A DNA stretch of 13,654 nt. Origin: an uncultured Mycoplasmatota bacterium (GTDB taxonomy: Bacteria; Bacillota_I; Bacilli_A; RF39; UBA660). Positions 1 to 7,352 of the stretch are shown one piece after another; the stretch's first letter is position 1, and each line of letters starts with the position of its first letter. Below the pieces are notes generated by a model. It saw only the letters and a program-made list of their open reading frames with translations. It did not search any database and was not told where the DNA came from. Made by a program: the position numbers and the translations under genes. The stretch covers positions 1 through 13,654 of the forward strand of contig CAOKUH010000033.1 of assembly GCA_948472605.1 (NCBI GenBank), read 5' to 3'.

Positions 1-135
1 TCAAATCCCCCATGTTTTTTTAATATATTGTCTACTTTTACTTGACTAATGCATTACTATTTTTTTTAAAGTTTCAATATTTTTATCAAGATTTTCACTT
101 TTTAAATCATAAGTTTTTATTAAATCTTTCTCCAT
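1..135 (-). pseudogene. Short or frame-disrupted ORF downstream of smc, cut by the window edge
   Basis: A good ribosome binding site (AAAGGAG, 144-150) sits 7 nt before an ATG at 133-135, 51 nt after the smc stop. The frame runs 29 codons (MEKDLIKTYDL..., ending KKIVMH) and stops at a TAG (46-48). In the -1 frame the sequence past that stop reads like protein again (ISQVKVDNILKKHGGF) to the window edge. Either this is a genuine 29-residue peptide or a longer gene has lost one base. The distal segment loosely resembles the N-terminal winged helix of AbiEi-type regulators, but that is a weak impression from a few residues. Not recognised otherwise. It is co-directional with smc and has no terminator between, so it is probably in the same transcript. 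Confidence 0.4.
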
Positions 136-186
136 TTAAGATACTCCTTTCAATCCCTTTTTAATTAGGATATTCTATCATACCAC

Positions 187-3129
187 CTAGATATTTTCAA
201 GTTTTACACTAACTATTTTACTTACTCCAGATTCTTGCATAGTAATTCCATATAAAGTATCAGCATACTCCATTGTTCTTTTTTTATGAGTAATTAAAAT
301 AAATTGACTATTTTCCTTATATTCTTGTAAATACTTCCCAAAAGCATCAACATTAGCTTCATCTAAGGCTGCTTCTACTTCATCTAAGACACAAAATGGC
401 ACTGTTTTAACATTTAAAACTGCAAATAACAAAGATATAGCTGTTAGGGTTTTTTCTCCTCCACTTAAAAGTCCTATGGAATTTAGTTTTTTTCCTGGCG
501 GTTCAGCAACTATTTCTATACCCGTTTCTAACATATTTTCAGGATCTGTTAAAGTAAGCATTCCATTGCCACCTTTAAATAGTTTTTTAAAAACTTTTGA
601 AAATTCTTCACTAATAAGTTTAAAAGTTTTACTAAACTTATCAATCATTATACCATCCATTTCTTCAATTATTGAAATTAAATTTGTACTAGCACTTTCT
701 AAATCTTCTTTTTGATGAGATAAAAAATCAAATCTTGTTTTAACTCTTTCATACTCTTCTATTGCAAAGACATTAACTTCTCCTAATTTAGAAATTTCAT
801 TTTTAAGACTTGCTACTTTTGATTTGGCAACATCACTTTCCATTTCCAAAACATATGATATTTTAGCATTTTCATAAGTTAAATTATAATTTTCATTTAA
901 TGTTAAAAGTAAACTATCTAATTTAATATCTAACTTTCCTATAGTTACTTCTTTTATTTTTAAATCATTTTGTAATTTATTATAATTACTATTTTTTTCA
1001 CGATATTTTCTTTCTAATTCATCAATTTCACTACTTAGATTACTTTTTTCTTCTTTTAAATTATTTAAATTATTTTCTACAATATTTTTTTGTTTTTCAG
1101 CTTCATTTAATTCATCTAATAACGCCAATAGTTTTTCATCAACATGGCCAGACTTAATAGCAGTACTTCCCTCTAACTCTTTATTTAATTCAACTTGCTT
1201 TTGTTTTTTTACCTCTAATAATCTTTTTTTATCATTTAAAATTTCTTCATTTTTAATAATTTCTCTATTTAGTTTTTCTTCTAAAACATTATAATTATTC
1301 AATGATTCATCAAATTCTTTTAATTCCTTAGTTAGTTTCTCATTATCCTCTTCTCTTTTTAAAATATCTTTTTTAGTTGTCTCTAAAAGCATTTTATCTT
1401 TTAAAATACTATTATCATTTTTTAAAGTACCTCCAGTTAAAGAACCTCCAGCATGCATAATCTCTCCATCTAAACTAACTATTCGATATTTATATTCTAA
1501 CAATTTACCTACTTCATTTAAACAATCTATATTATCAACTACTAAAACATTACCTAATTGATTTTTAATAATGTTTTCATACTTTTCTTCGTATTTTATT
1601 AAATTAGAAGCTACTCCTATAAATCCTTTTACATTGTCTAATTCTTTTATAACACTATCTACTATATATTTTTCTTTAATAATATTAAGTGGAAAAAAAG
1701 TTGCTCTTCCAAGTTTATTATCTTTTAAAAATGTAATACATTCCTTAGCCACATGCTCATTATCAACAACTATAAAATTAGCACTAGCTCCTAAAGCTAC
1801 ATCGATTGCTTTAACATATTCATCAGGTATATCTATTAACTTTCCAATTATATTATGTACTCCTTTTAGGCGAACATTATTTAAAACATTTTTAACAGCT
1901 ACAGGCATTTTAGTATCATTCATAATATTATTTTCTAAAATATCTTTTTTACTATTTTGTAAAAATAATTCATGTAAGTTCTCTTGTAGTTTATTATTTG
2001 TTGAATTTCTTTTTAATTTCATAAAGCTAACATTTTCATTAATTTCTCTTAATTCATTTTGTTGGTTATTTAAATTAACACTTACATTTTTTATTTCATT
2101 ATCTAGTAAATTTATTGCTTTATCAAATTCTAAAATCTCTTCTTTCAAGCGGACAATATTATTTTCTACATCATTAACATTACCAGCAAATTTTTGTCTT
2201 TCGGTATACATCATTTTTTCATTTTGTAAATTAACAAATCTACTAGTCATTTCTAATAATTTTTGATTTGTTTCATTTATTGTTTCATCCAAACGAATAC
2301 TTTTTAACTTCAAACTTTCTAAATATGATGCATCATCACTACTAGAAGCATCCTCATCTAATATTTTAGTATTTAGCTCATTTATTTCATTTTTTAATTT
2401 AGTATAAGATTCATTGATTTCTGTAATCTCTTCAGTAATTGTAGCTATTTCAATATTTTTTAATTCTTCTTTTAATTCTAAATATTTAGAGGCATTTTCA
2501 CTCTGAATTCTTAAAGGCTCTAAATTAACATTTAATTCATCAATTATTAAACTAACTTTATCAATATTTTCTTTAGTTTTTTCTAGTTTTCTTAAACTTT
2601 CTTCTTTTCTTTTTTTGTATTTTAAAACACCTGCTGCCTCTTCAAAAATAGCTCTTCTTTCTAAAGGTTTACTACTAACAACTTGCTCTATGCTTCCTTG
2701 ACTAATAATATTGAATGAATCTGTTCCTGCTCCTGTATCTAGAAATAAATCCGTAATATCTTTTAAACGTACTCTTGCTCCATTTATAAAATATTCACTT
2801 TCATTACTTCGGTATAAAACTCTTTTTACTTCAATTTCTGCAAGATCACTTTTTAAATACTTATCTGTGTTATCAAATACCAAAGATACTTCAGCCCTAG
2901 TTGCCCCATTTCTTGTTTTAGAACCAGCAAAAATTATATCAATCATATTATTTGTACCACGTAAACTTTTAACAGATTGTTCTCCTAAAACCCAACGTAT
3001 AGCATCAACAATATTTGATTTTCCACTGCCATTTGGTCCAACTACACAAGTAATTCCATTATCAAGAACAATATTTATTTTATCAGCAAATGATTTAAAG
3101 CCATTAGCTTTGATATTTTTAAGATACAT
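187..3129 (-). CDS. smc: Chromosome partition/condensin protein SMC (short-armed)
   Basis: ATPase subunit of the Smc-ScpAB condensin, which loads on DNA, extrudes loops and keeps replicated origins apart. Domains in order: N-terminal head with Walker A GPNGSGKS at residues 31-38 and a Q-loop glutamine near 144; N-terminal coiled coil about 171-407; hinge about 408-575 (motifs LKGVHNIIGKL and GGSLTGGTLK); C-terminal coiled coil about 576-800; C-terminal head with signature LSGGE (888-892), Walker B FCVLDE (912-917) and a D-loop ALDEAN. All catalytic motifs are intact. The protein has 980 residues against about 1,180-1,190 for the Bacillus protein; the shortfall is in both coiled-coil arms, not in the heads or hinge. 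The start ATG is set by AGGAGG 5-6 nt upstream. It follows rnc, the usual Firmicute order. Confidence 0.97.
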   Translation of the reverse strand: MYLKNIKANGFKSFADKINIVLDNGITCVVGPNGSGKSNIVDAIRWVLGEQSVKSLRGTNNMIDIIFAGSKTRNGATRAEVSLVFDNTDKYLKSDLAEIEVKRVLYRSNESEYFINGARVRLKDITDLFLDTGAGTDSFNIISQGSIEQVVSSKPLERRAIFEEAAGVLKYKKRKEESLRKLEKTKENIDKVSLIIDELNVNLEPLRIQSENASKYLELKEELKNIEIATITEEITEINESYTKLKNEINELNTKILDEDASSSDDASYLESLKLKSIRLDETINETNQKLLEMTSRFVNLQNEKMMYTERQKFAGNVNDVENNIVRLKEEILEFDKAINLLDNEIKNVSVNLNNQQNELREINENVSFMKLKRNSTNNKLQENLHELFLQNSKKDILENNIMNDTKMPVAVKNVLNNVRLKGVHNIIGKLIDIPDEYVKAIDVALGASANFIVVDNEHVAKECITFLKDNKLGRATFFPLNIIKEKYIVDSVIKELDNVKGFIGVASNLIKYEEKYENIIKNQLGNVLVVDNIDCLNEVGKLLEYKYRIVSLDGEIMHAGGSLTGGTLKNDNSILKDKMLLETTKKDILKREEDNEKLTKELKEFDESLNNYNVLEEKLNREIIKNEEILNDKKRLLEVKKQKQVELNKELEGSTAIKSGHVDEKLLALLDELNEAEKQKNIVENNLNNLKEEKSNLSSEIDELERKYREKNSNYNKLQNDLKIKEVTIGKLDIKLDSLLLTLNENYNLTYENAKISYVLEMESDVAKSKVASLKNEISKLGEVNVFAIEEYERVKTRFDFLSHQKEDLESASTNLISIIEEMDGIMIDKFSKTFKLISEEFSKVFKKLFKGGNGMLTLTDPENMLETGIEIVAEPPGKKLNSIGLLSGGEKTLTAISLLFAVLNVKTVPFCVLDEVEAALDEANVDAFGKYLQEYKENSQFILITHKKRTMEYADTLYGITMQESGVSKIVSVKLENI

Positions 3130-3289
3130 AAAAATCCTCCTTTATTATTTTTTATATTGAAAAATGGATAAAGATAATTTCCCTCTTTGTCTTTTTCTAA
3201 AAAAGTGTAACGATGAAAATCGTCTACAAATATAGTAAATTTTTTCCCTTATAAGTTATATCAAAATATTTTATAAAATCTTTTTTCAT
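3130..3289 (-). pseudogene. Small ORF between rnc and smc, interrupted by a frameshift
   Basis: An ATG at 3287-3289 is preceded by AGGTGAT (3293-3299), which overlaps the rnc stop codon, so translation would be coupled to rnc. The first frame gives 21 residues (MKKDFIKYFDITYKGKNLLYL) and stops at TAG 3224-3226. In the -1 frame the text immediately resumes as convincing protein (VDDFHRYTFLEKDKEGNYLYP) and stays open past the smc ribosome binding site to a TAA at 3075-3077. One missing base near 3227 would join the two halves into a 50-70 residue acidic/aromatic small protein. No classic slippery heptamer is visible at the junction, so a mutation or assembly indel is likelier than programmed frameshifting. 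Function unknown; I do not recognise the family with certainty. Confidence 0.5.
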
Positions 3290-3297
3290 GTAATCAC

Positions 3298-3948
3298 CTA
3301 TCTACTAGATTTTAAATAAGCATCTTTTGCAGCATTTTGCTCAGCTTCTTTTTTACTATTACCAACACCACTTCCATAAATCATATTATCTATATGTACT
3401 TCAACACTAAATGTCTTTTTATGAGCTGGTCCCTCTTCTTTTACTAAAACATATTCTAAACTTTTTCTATCTGTTTGAACCATTTCTTGTAAAAGTGATT
3501 TATAATCATACTTAAATTGTACTTCTTTTTCGATATATGGTACTATTAAATCTAAAATAAATTTTTTTACTACTAAAAGTCCACATTCTAAATAAATAAC
3601 TGCTAAAACACTTTCAAATACATCTGCTATTATTGTACTATTTATATCTTTTTCTTGACCATGACCTACTAATATATATTCTTGTAAATTTATATCTTTT
3701 GCATAGGCATCTAATGCCTCTTCACAAACATAACTAGCTCTAATTTTACTCATGTCGCCTTCTTTTTTGTCCGTATGTTTAAATAAATATTCACTTATTA
3801 CAAGCTCTAATACCGCGTCCCCTAGAAATTCTAATCGTTCATAATTTTTTGTATTATGTTCATTAGAAAAAGAACTATGAGTTAAAGCCATATTTAATAA
3901 ATCATCATTTTTAATATTTATACCATAACTTTTAAGTTTTTCTTTCAT
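3298..3948 (-). CDS. rnc: Ribonuclease III
   Basis: Cleaves double-stranded RNA, including rRNA precursors and sense/antisense duplexes. Numbering from the ATG at 3948, the catalytic domain carries the family signature NYERLEFLGDAVLEL (35-49); E40, D44, D109 and E112 match the metal-binding catalytic residues. A double-stranded RNA-binding domain fills about 147-214 (KSLLQEMVQ, then GPAHKKTFSVEV, then the basic NSKKEAEQNAAKDA helix). The length of 216 is normal. An in-frame GTG lies four codons upstream (3960), but the ribosome binding site GGAAGGTGA overlaps that GTG, so the ATG at 3946-3948, 8 nt past the SD, is the better start. First gene of the rnc-smc operon; its stop lies inside the next ORF's SD. 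RNase III would be the expected processor of the convergent RNA pair at 7577-7797. Confidence 0.96.
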   Translation of the reverse strand: MKEKLKSYGINIKNDDLLNMALTHSSFSNEHNTKNYERLEFLGDAVLELVISEYLFKHTDKKEGDMSKIRASYVCEEALDAYAKDINLQEYILVGHGQEKDINSTIIADVFESVLAVIYLECGLLVVKKFILDLIVPYIEKEVQFKYDYKSLLQEMVQTDRKSLEYVLVKEEGPAHKKTFSVEVHIDNMIYGSGVGNSKKEAEQNAAKDAYLKSSR

Positions 3949-3978
3949 TATGTTTTTCACCTTCCAAGTCTTTAACCA

Positions 3979-4007
3979 ATTATAACACGGATATTTTAGA
4001 GTGTAAA
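3979..4007 (-). promoter_or_regulatory. Promoter of the rnc-smc operon
   Basis: On the minus strand TTTACA (4002-4007) and a perfect TATAAT (3979-3984) are 17 nt apart, about 25 nt upstream of the rnc ATG. This is a sigma-A-type consensus. It is divergent from the yidD promoter. Confidence 0.8.
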
Positions 4008-4040
4008 TTTAGACTAGCATTAATTTTTAAAAAATCATAT

Positions 4041-4069
4041 TTTACTTTAATAAAAATGTGTAGTAAAAT
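4041..4069 (+). promoter_or_regulatory. Promoter of the yidD-lipoprotein operon
   Basis: TTTACT (4041-4046), a 17-nt spacer and TAAAAT (4064-4069), placing the start site about 10 nt later and leaving a very short leader with GGTGAT as SD before the ATG at 4087. Confidence 0.65.
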
Positions 4070-4086
4070 AAATTTGGTGATAGCAT

Positions 4087-4308
4087 ATGAAAAAAATATT
4101 TATTTTCATTATTAGATGCTATCAAGTGCTTCCATTTGCTTCTCATAGTCTATGTCGGTTTACCCCAACTTGTAGCCAATATATGGCTGAAGCAATTGAA
4201 ATTCATGGAATTAAAAAAGGAATAAAATTGGGACTATTAAGATTAAAGAAATGTCATCCAAATGGTGAATTTGGATATGATCCTGTCCCTGAAAAGGAGA
4301 AATTATGA
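4087..4308 (+). CDS. yidD: Membrane protein insertion efficiency factor YidD
   Basis: Small membrane-associated protein that assists YidC-dependent insertion of inner-membrane proteins. The whole 73-residue length matches the family: a hydrophobic/amphipathic N-terminus (MKKIFIFIIRCYQ), then the diagnostic CRFTPTCSQYMAEAIEIHG with its cysteine pair, the GIKKGIKLGLLRLKKCHP segment with the third conserved cysteine, and the GYDPVP terminus. The start follows GGTGAT. The stop TGA overlaps the ATG of the next gene (ATGA), so the two are translationally coupled. YidD is usually next to rnpA/yidC/rpmH; here it stands alone with a lipoprotein gene, which is a less common context. Confidence 0.95.
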   Translation: MKKIFIFIIRCYQVLPFASHSLCRFTPTCSQYMAEAIEIHGIKKGIKLGLLRLKKCHPNGEFGYDPVPEKEKL

Positions 4309-5153
4309 AAAAATTAAAAATATTTATAATGCTTATTAGCATTCTTTTAGTAACAACGGCTTGTAATAGTAAAAGCGAAGAATTAAACGTTTTAACCACT
4401 ATTTACCCTATTGATTTTATAGCTAAACAAATATATGATGGTGTAACTATAAGTATTTATCCAGATGGTGCTAATGTTAATGATTATACATTAACTAATA
4501 AACAAATAAAACAGTATAGTAAAAATGATATTTTTATCTATAATGGTTTATCCAATGAACAAGATATTGCTAAAGATTTAATCAATAGCAATAAAAAACT
4601 CCATATAATAGATGTAGCATATGGTTTAAAATATGAAAATGGCATTGAAGAATTATGGTTATCTCCTAACTATTATTTAATGCTTGCCAAAACTATCAAA
4701 GAAAACTTAGGAGAATTTATAAATAGTAAATATGCTAAAGAAGAAATAGACAAAAAATATAATGAATTAGCAGAAAATTTATCTGTTATGGATGCAGAAT
4801 TAAGAAGTATTGCTAAAAATTCGAAAGATTTAAATAAACATACTATTGTTGCATCATCTAATATGTTTAAATATTTAACTAGTTATGGCTTCAATGTAAT
4901 ATCTTTAGAAGATAACATAAATATTAATAATTTAAAAAATAGTTTTATTGATGGTACTTATAAAGTTTTATTTATGAAAGATACTGATACTAAAACCGAA
5001 GTTATTAAAGATTTAGAAAATAATGGTGTTAAAATAATTTCCGTAAAAACTATGAAAACTTTAACAACCGAGGAAAAGAATAATAACGAAACTTATTTTA
5101 CTATTATGAACGAATATATTGATAATATTAAAAATACAGTATTAGGAGATTAA
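4305..5153 (+). CDS. TroA/ZnuA-like cluster A-I substrate-binding lipoprotein lacking the usual metal ligands
   Basis: The 282-residue product begins with a lipoprotein signal (basic MKKLK, hydrophobic core, VTTAC with the lipidated cysteine at 20). The rest follows the zinc/manganese-binding protein fold: VLTTIYPIDFIAKQI (29-43, strand and helix after the signal), GANVNDYTLT (55-64), DIFIYNG (75-81), ELWLSP (116-121), TIVASSNMFKYL (180-191) and a C-terminal NETYFTIMNEYIDNI (261-275). In the family these sites read GAEPHDYEPT, DPHVWLSP, SHDAF and a later Asp; here the ligand positions are Asn59, Glu116, Ser185 and a non-acidic residue. The only histidines are at 100 and 179. So the fold looks retained but ordinary zinc binding is doubtful. 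No ABC permease or ATPase gene is adjacent. SD AAGGAG, with a 4-nt overlap with yidD. Confidence 0.8.
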   Translation: MKKLKIFIMLISILLVTTACNSKSEELNVLTTIYPIDFIAKQIYDGVTISIYPDGANVNDYTLTNKQIKQYSKNDIFIYNGLSNEQDIAKDLINSNKKLHIIDVAYGLKYENGIEELWLSPNYYLMLAKTIKENLGEFINSKYAKEEIDKKYNELAENLSVMDAELRSIAKNSKDLNKHTIVASSNMFKYLTSYGFNVISLEDNININNLKNSFIDGTYKVLFMKDTDTKTEVIKDLENNGVKIISVKTMKTLTTEEKNNNETYFTIMNEYIDNIKNTVLGD

Positions 5154-5170
5154 ATTCTCTTTTTTTATTA
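5144..5170 (+). terminator. Intrinsic terminator of the yidD-lipoprotein operon
   Basis: AGGAGA/TCTCTT hairpin (6 pairs including one G-U) with the lipoprotein's TAA stop in the loop, followed by a T-rich run. Confidence 0.55.
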
Positions 5171-5171
5171 C

Positions 5172-5200
5172 TTGACTATAATTAAATTATATTATAAAAT
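5172..5200 (+). promoter_or_regulatory. Promoter of tRNA-Ser
   Basis: TTGACT (5172-5177), 17-nt spacer, TAAAAT (5195-5200); the mature tRNA begins 15 nt further on. Confidence 0.75.
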
Positions 5201-5214
5201 TAATTCATGGTTCT

Positions 5215-5305
5215 GGAGTAGTACTCAAGAGGCTGAAGAGGTGCCCCTGCTAAGGGTATAGGTCGGGTAACTGGCGCGAGAGTTCAAATCTCTCCTACTC
5301 CGCCA
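5215..5305 (+). tRNA. tRNA-Ser (anticodon GCT)
   Basis: A 91-nt class II tRNA. Acceptor GGAGTAG (5215-5221) pairs with CTACTCC; the anticodon loop CTGCTAA sits in a TGCCC/GGGTA stem giving anticodon GCT (reads AGC/AGT). A long variable arm follows, then the T-arm with GTTCAAATC, discriminator G and an encoded CCA. Single-gene transcript with its own promoter and terminator. Confidence 0.96.
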
Positions 5306-5316
5306 TTTAGAAATTT

Positions 5317-5350
5317 AAAAGTTTTGTACTTAGTGCAAAGCTTTTTTATT
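5317..5350 (+). terminator. Terminator of tRNA-Ser
   Basis: A 13-pair hairpin (5317-5329 with 5333-5345, two G-U pairs, 3-nt loop) ending in a run of T's. Confidence 0.8.
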
Positions 5351-5372
5351 ATACACAAAAATTTGAATATTA

Positions 5373-5407
5373 AAAAAATCTAACTAAATAACCTAATTAG
5401 ATTTTTT
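5373..5407. terminator. Bidirectional terminator between tRNA-Ser and the small membrane protein gene
   Basis: Perfect 11-bp arms AAAAAATCTAA (5373-5383) and TTAGATTTTTT (5397-5407). Read on either strand the hairpin is followed by a T-run, so it can stop both the rightward tRNA-Ser transcript and the leftward gene whose TAA stop (5406-5408) overlaps the arm. Confidence 0.75.
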
Positions 5408-5699
5408 ATTTTTTCTTAATAGCAAAATTATTTAATACTTTTCTTTTTAATTTTAAAGACATTATAATAAAAAATAAACCACTAATTGCTAAAGGAACAA
5501 TTACAAAAAAATCAGTCCATTTTAAATTATTAAAACTTTTTATATAAAAATACAATGCATAAATAATTAGTAAACTACCTATAATGTTTAATCTAAATAA
5601 TCTATTCATCATTATTTTACCAGATTCAGTTTTTTTATAACTATTAATTAATTCTTTCTTTTCTTCCCTATTCATTCTTGCATATTTTGTCTTAATCAT
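5406..5699 (-). CDS. Small two-helix membrane protein of unknown function
   Basis: 97 residues. A charged, mostly basic N-terminal region (MIKTKYARMNREEKKELINSY) is followed by two predicted membrane segments at about 36-54 (LNIIGSLLIIYALYFYI) and 63-82 (DFFVIVPLAISGLFFIIMSL) separated by a short loop, and a lysine-rich tail KLKRK...IKKK. By the positive-inside rule both ends would be cytoplasmic. The start is supported by AGAGGT 7 nt upstream and a promoter at 5729-5757. The gene stands alone, divergent from murC, with a terminator immediately at its stop. No enzymatic motif is visible. Small proteins of this shape occur in many low-GC Firmicutes without a known role. Confidence 0.8.
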   Translation of the reverse strand: MIKTKYARMNREEKKELINSYKKTESGKIMMNRLFRLNIIGSLLIIYALYFYIKSFNNLKWTDFFVIVPLAISGLFFIIMSLKLKRKVLNNFAIKKK

Positions 5700-5728
5700 T
5701 TTAATTACCTCTTTTAAATATTTTCTAA

Positions 5729-5757
5729 ATTATAACATAGCCTTTCTAACTTTTAAA
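5729..5757 (-). promoter_or_regulatory. Promoter of the small membrane protein gene
   Basis: Minus-strand TATAAT (5729-5734) with TTTAAA (5752-5757) 17 nt upstream; the -10 is perfect, the -35 weak. Confidence 0.6.
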
Positions 5758-5765
5758 GATACTTA

Positions 5766-5783
5766 ATATTATTTAAATAATAT
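5766..5783. promoter_or_regulatory. 18-bp perfect palindrome between divergent promoters
   Basis: ATATTATTTAAATAATAT is its own reverse complement. It lies just upstream of the -35 of the leftward promoter and about 30 nt upstream of the murC -35. It could be an operator or a chance AT-rich palindrome; all 18 bases are A or T, so chance is a serious possibility. Confidence 0.25.
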
Positions 5784-5812
5784 CGATTTTACACCCATTA
5801 CCTTATAGTTTA

Positions 5813-5841
5813 TTCACTTTTAATCTTTCATAAGATATAAT
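5813..5841 (+). promoter_or_regulatory. Promoter of murC
   Basis: TTCACT (5813-5818), 17-nt spacer, TATAAT (5836-5841); the leader before murC is only about 20 nt and carries AGAGG as SD. Confidence 0.7.
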
Positions 5842-5865
5842 AATTATGAAAAGAGGTATAATTAT

Positions 5866-7254
5866 ATGTCATTAGATAGTATTAAAAAATATGGAAAAAT
5901 TCATATGATAGGAATTGGTGGTGTCAGTATGAGTGGTCTTGCTGAACTTCTTACTGATTATAATATTTTAGTTACTGGAAGTGATGCTAAAGAAAGCGAA
6001 AACACCACCCATTTAAAAAAGATTGGTTTAAATATATGCATTGGTTCTAATAAAGAAATGGTTAAAAATGCTGATTTAATTGTCTATACTGCTGCTATTC
6101 CTAAAACAGATATAGAATATTGTTACGCCAAAGAACTGAATAAAAAAATGATGGAACGAAGTGAATTTTTAGGATTAATTACAAAATGTTTTAATGAATG
6201 TATATGTATTAGTGGTACTCATGGAAAAACTACTACAACATCAATGATTTCTACCTGTTTTTTAAATGCTTCCCTAGATCCTACAATTGAAGTTGGAGCA
6301 TATCTAAAAGCAATTAAAGGAAATAATAAAACTGGTCATAGTGAATATTTTATTTTAGAAGCATGTGAATATGTTGACTCTTTTTTAAAATTTTATCCTA
6401 AAACTGCCATAATTTTAAATATTGACAATGATCATTTAGATTATTTTAAAAATATTGAAAATATAAAAAAATCGTTTTTAAACTTTACAAATAACTTAAA
6501 TGAATTTGGTACAATAATTGCTAATATTGATGATGCTAATATAAAAGAAATAATTCCTAAAATAAACCATAAAATTATCACTTATAGTATTATTAATGAA
6601 AACGCTAATTATAAAGCTAGTAATATCCGCTTTGATAATTATGGTTACCCAACTTTTGATTGTATAAAAGATAAAGAATATTATGAATCATTTACATTAA
6701 ACGTCTATGGAACTCACAATATTTTAAATGCTCTTGCAACAATTGCAACTTGTGATTTATATAATATTGAGAAAAAAATCATTAAAGAAAGTTTAAAAAA
6801 TTTTACAGGAGCCAATCGAAGATTTGAAAAAATTGGTGAATATAAAGGAATTCCTGTATTTGATGACTATGCTCATCACCCTACTGAAATTGAAACAACT
6901 TTAAAATGTAGTAAGGATATACCTCATAATAAAACTTGGGCAATATTTGAGCCACATACTTACTCTAGAACTAAAGACCATCTAGAAGAATTTTCGAAAG
7001 TTCTAAAACAATTTGATAATATCATACTAACTGATATTTATGCTGCTAGGGAAACAAATACATACAATATATCTTCTATAGATATTATGAATTTAATAAA
7101 AAGAGAGAATGCTAATTGTCTTTATTTAAATGACTATGAAAAAATTATAAATTACATAAAAGAAAATGCTAAGATTGGAGATATAATTATTACAATTGGA
7201 GCTGGTACAATAAATAAAATTGGTTATGAATTAATTAATGATAAGAACGTTTAA
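5866..7254 (+). CDS. murC: UDP-N-acetylmuramate--L-alanine ligase
   Basis: ATP-dependent cytoplasmic ligase that adds L-alanine to UDP-MurNAc, the first amino-acid step of peptidoglycan precursor synthesis. 462 residues, normal length. The N-terminal UDP-binding Rossmann domain shows IGIGGVSMSGLAELL (15-29) and the MurC-typical YTAAIP. The central ATPase domain has the P-loop GTHGKTTT (117-124), the EACEY motif that separates MurC from MurD/E/F, and NIDNDHLDYF. The C-terminal domain has YGTHNILNALA, the diagnostic GANRRFEKIGEYKGIPVFDDYAHHPTE stretch (its RRFE and DDYAHHPTE motifs) and FEPHTYSRT. Start ATG with AGAGG 9 nt upstream. Monocistronic: own promoter, and the TAA stop lies in the loop of its terminator. 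Shows that the organism makes a wall. Confidence 0.97.
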   Translation: MSLDSIKKYGKIHMIGIGGVSMSGLAELLTDYNILVTGSDAKESENTTHLKKIGLNICIGSNKEMVKNADLIVYTAAIPKTDIEYCYAKELNKKMMERSEFLGLITKCFNECICISGTHGKTTTTSMISTCFLNASLDPTIEVGAYLKAIKGNNKTGHSEYFILEACEYVDSFLKFYPKTAIILNIDNDHLDYFKNIENIKKSFLNFTNNLNEFGTIIANIDDANIKEIIPKINHKIITYSIINENANYKASNIRFDNYGYPTFDCIKDKEYYESFTLNVYGTHNILNALATIATCDLYNIEKKIIKESLKNFTGANRRFEKIGEYKGIPVFDDYAHHPTEIETTLKCSKDIPHNKTWAIFEPHTYSRTKDHLEEFSKVLKQFDNIILTDIYAARETNTYNISSIDIMNLIKRENANCLYLNDYEKIINYIKENAKIGDIIITIGAGTINKIGYELINDKNV

Positions 7255-7275
7255 GTTCTTCTTTTTTATTTTTGT
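7243..7275 (+). terminator. Terminator of murC
   Basis: AAGAAC (7243-7248) pairs with GTTCTT (7255-7260); the loop GTTTAA contains the murC stop codon, and CTTTTTTATTTTT follows. Confidence 0.8.
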
Positions 7276-7304
7276 GACGTTTTTTACTAAAAGTTACAAT
7301 TTTT

Positions 7305-7334
7305 TTACAATTTTTCTTCTTTTTGTGTTATACT
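7305..7334 (+). promoter_or_regulatory. Promoter of tRNA-Lys
   Basis: TATACT (7329-7334) with TTACAA (7305-7310) 18 nt upstream, ending 18 nt before the tRNA. Confidence 0.6.
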
Positions 7335-7352
7335 TAAAAAGTAATTAAATTT

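Noticed and set aside
476..715. Plus-strand ORF inside smc
   Set aside because: Antisense shadow of the SMC C-terminal head; no SD and low-complexity Ser/Ile/Leu composition.
1571..2266. 231-codon plus-strand ORF inside smc
   Set aside because: Antisense shadow of the hinge and N-arm region; composition dominated by Leu/Ser/Phe, as expected from the reverse complement of Lys/Glu/Asn-rich coiled coil.
2711..3160. Plus-strand ORF overlapping the smc 5' end
   Set aside because: Antisense of the conserved SMC N-terminal head; no independent start signals.
3224..3230. Programmed -1 frameshift in the rnc-smc small ORF
   Set aside because: The junction lacks an X XXY YYZ slippery heptamer and an obvious downstream pseudoknot, so a mutation or sequence error is a simpler explanation.
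4211..4399. Minus-strand ORF across the yidD-lipoprotein junction
   Set aside because: Shadow of two well-supported plus-strand genes; no SD.
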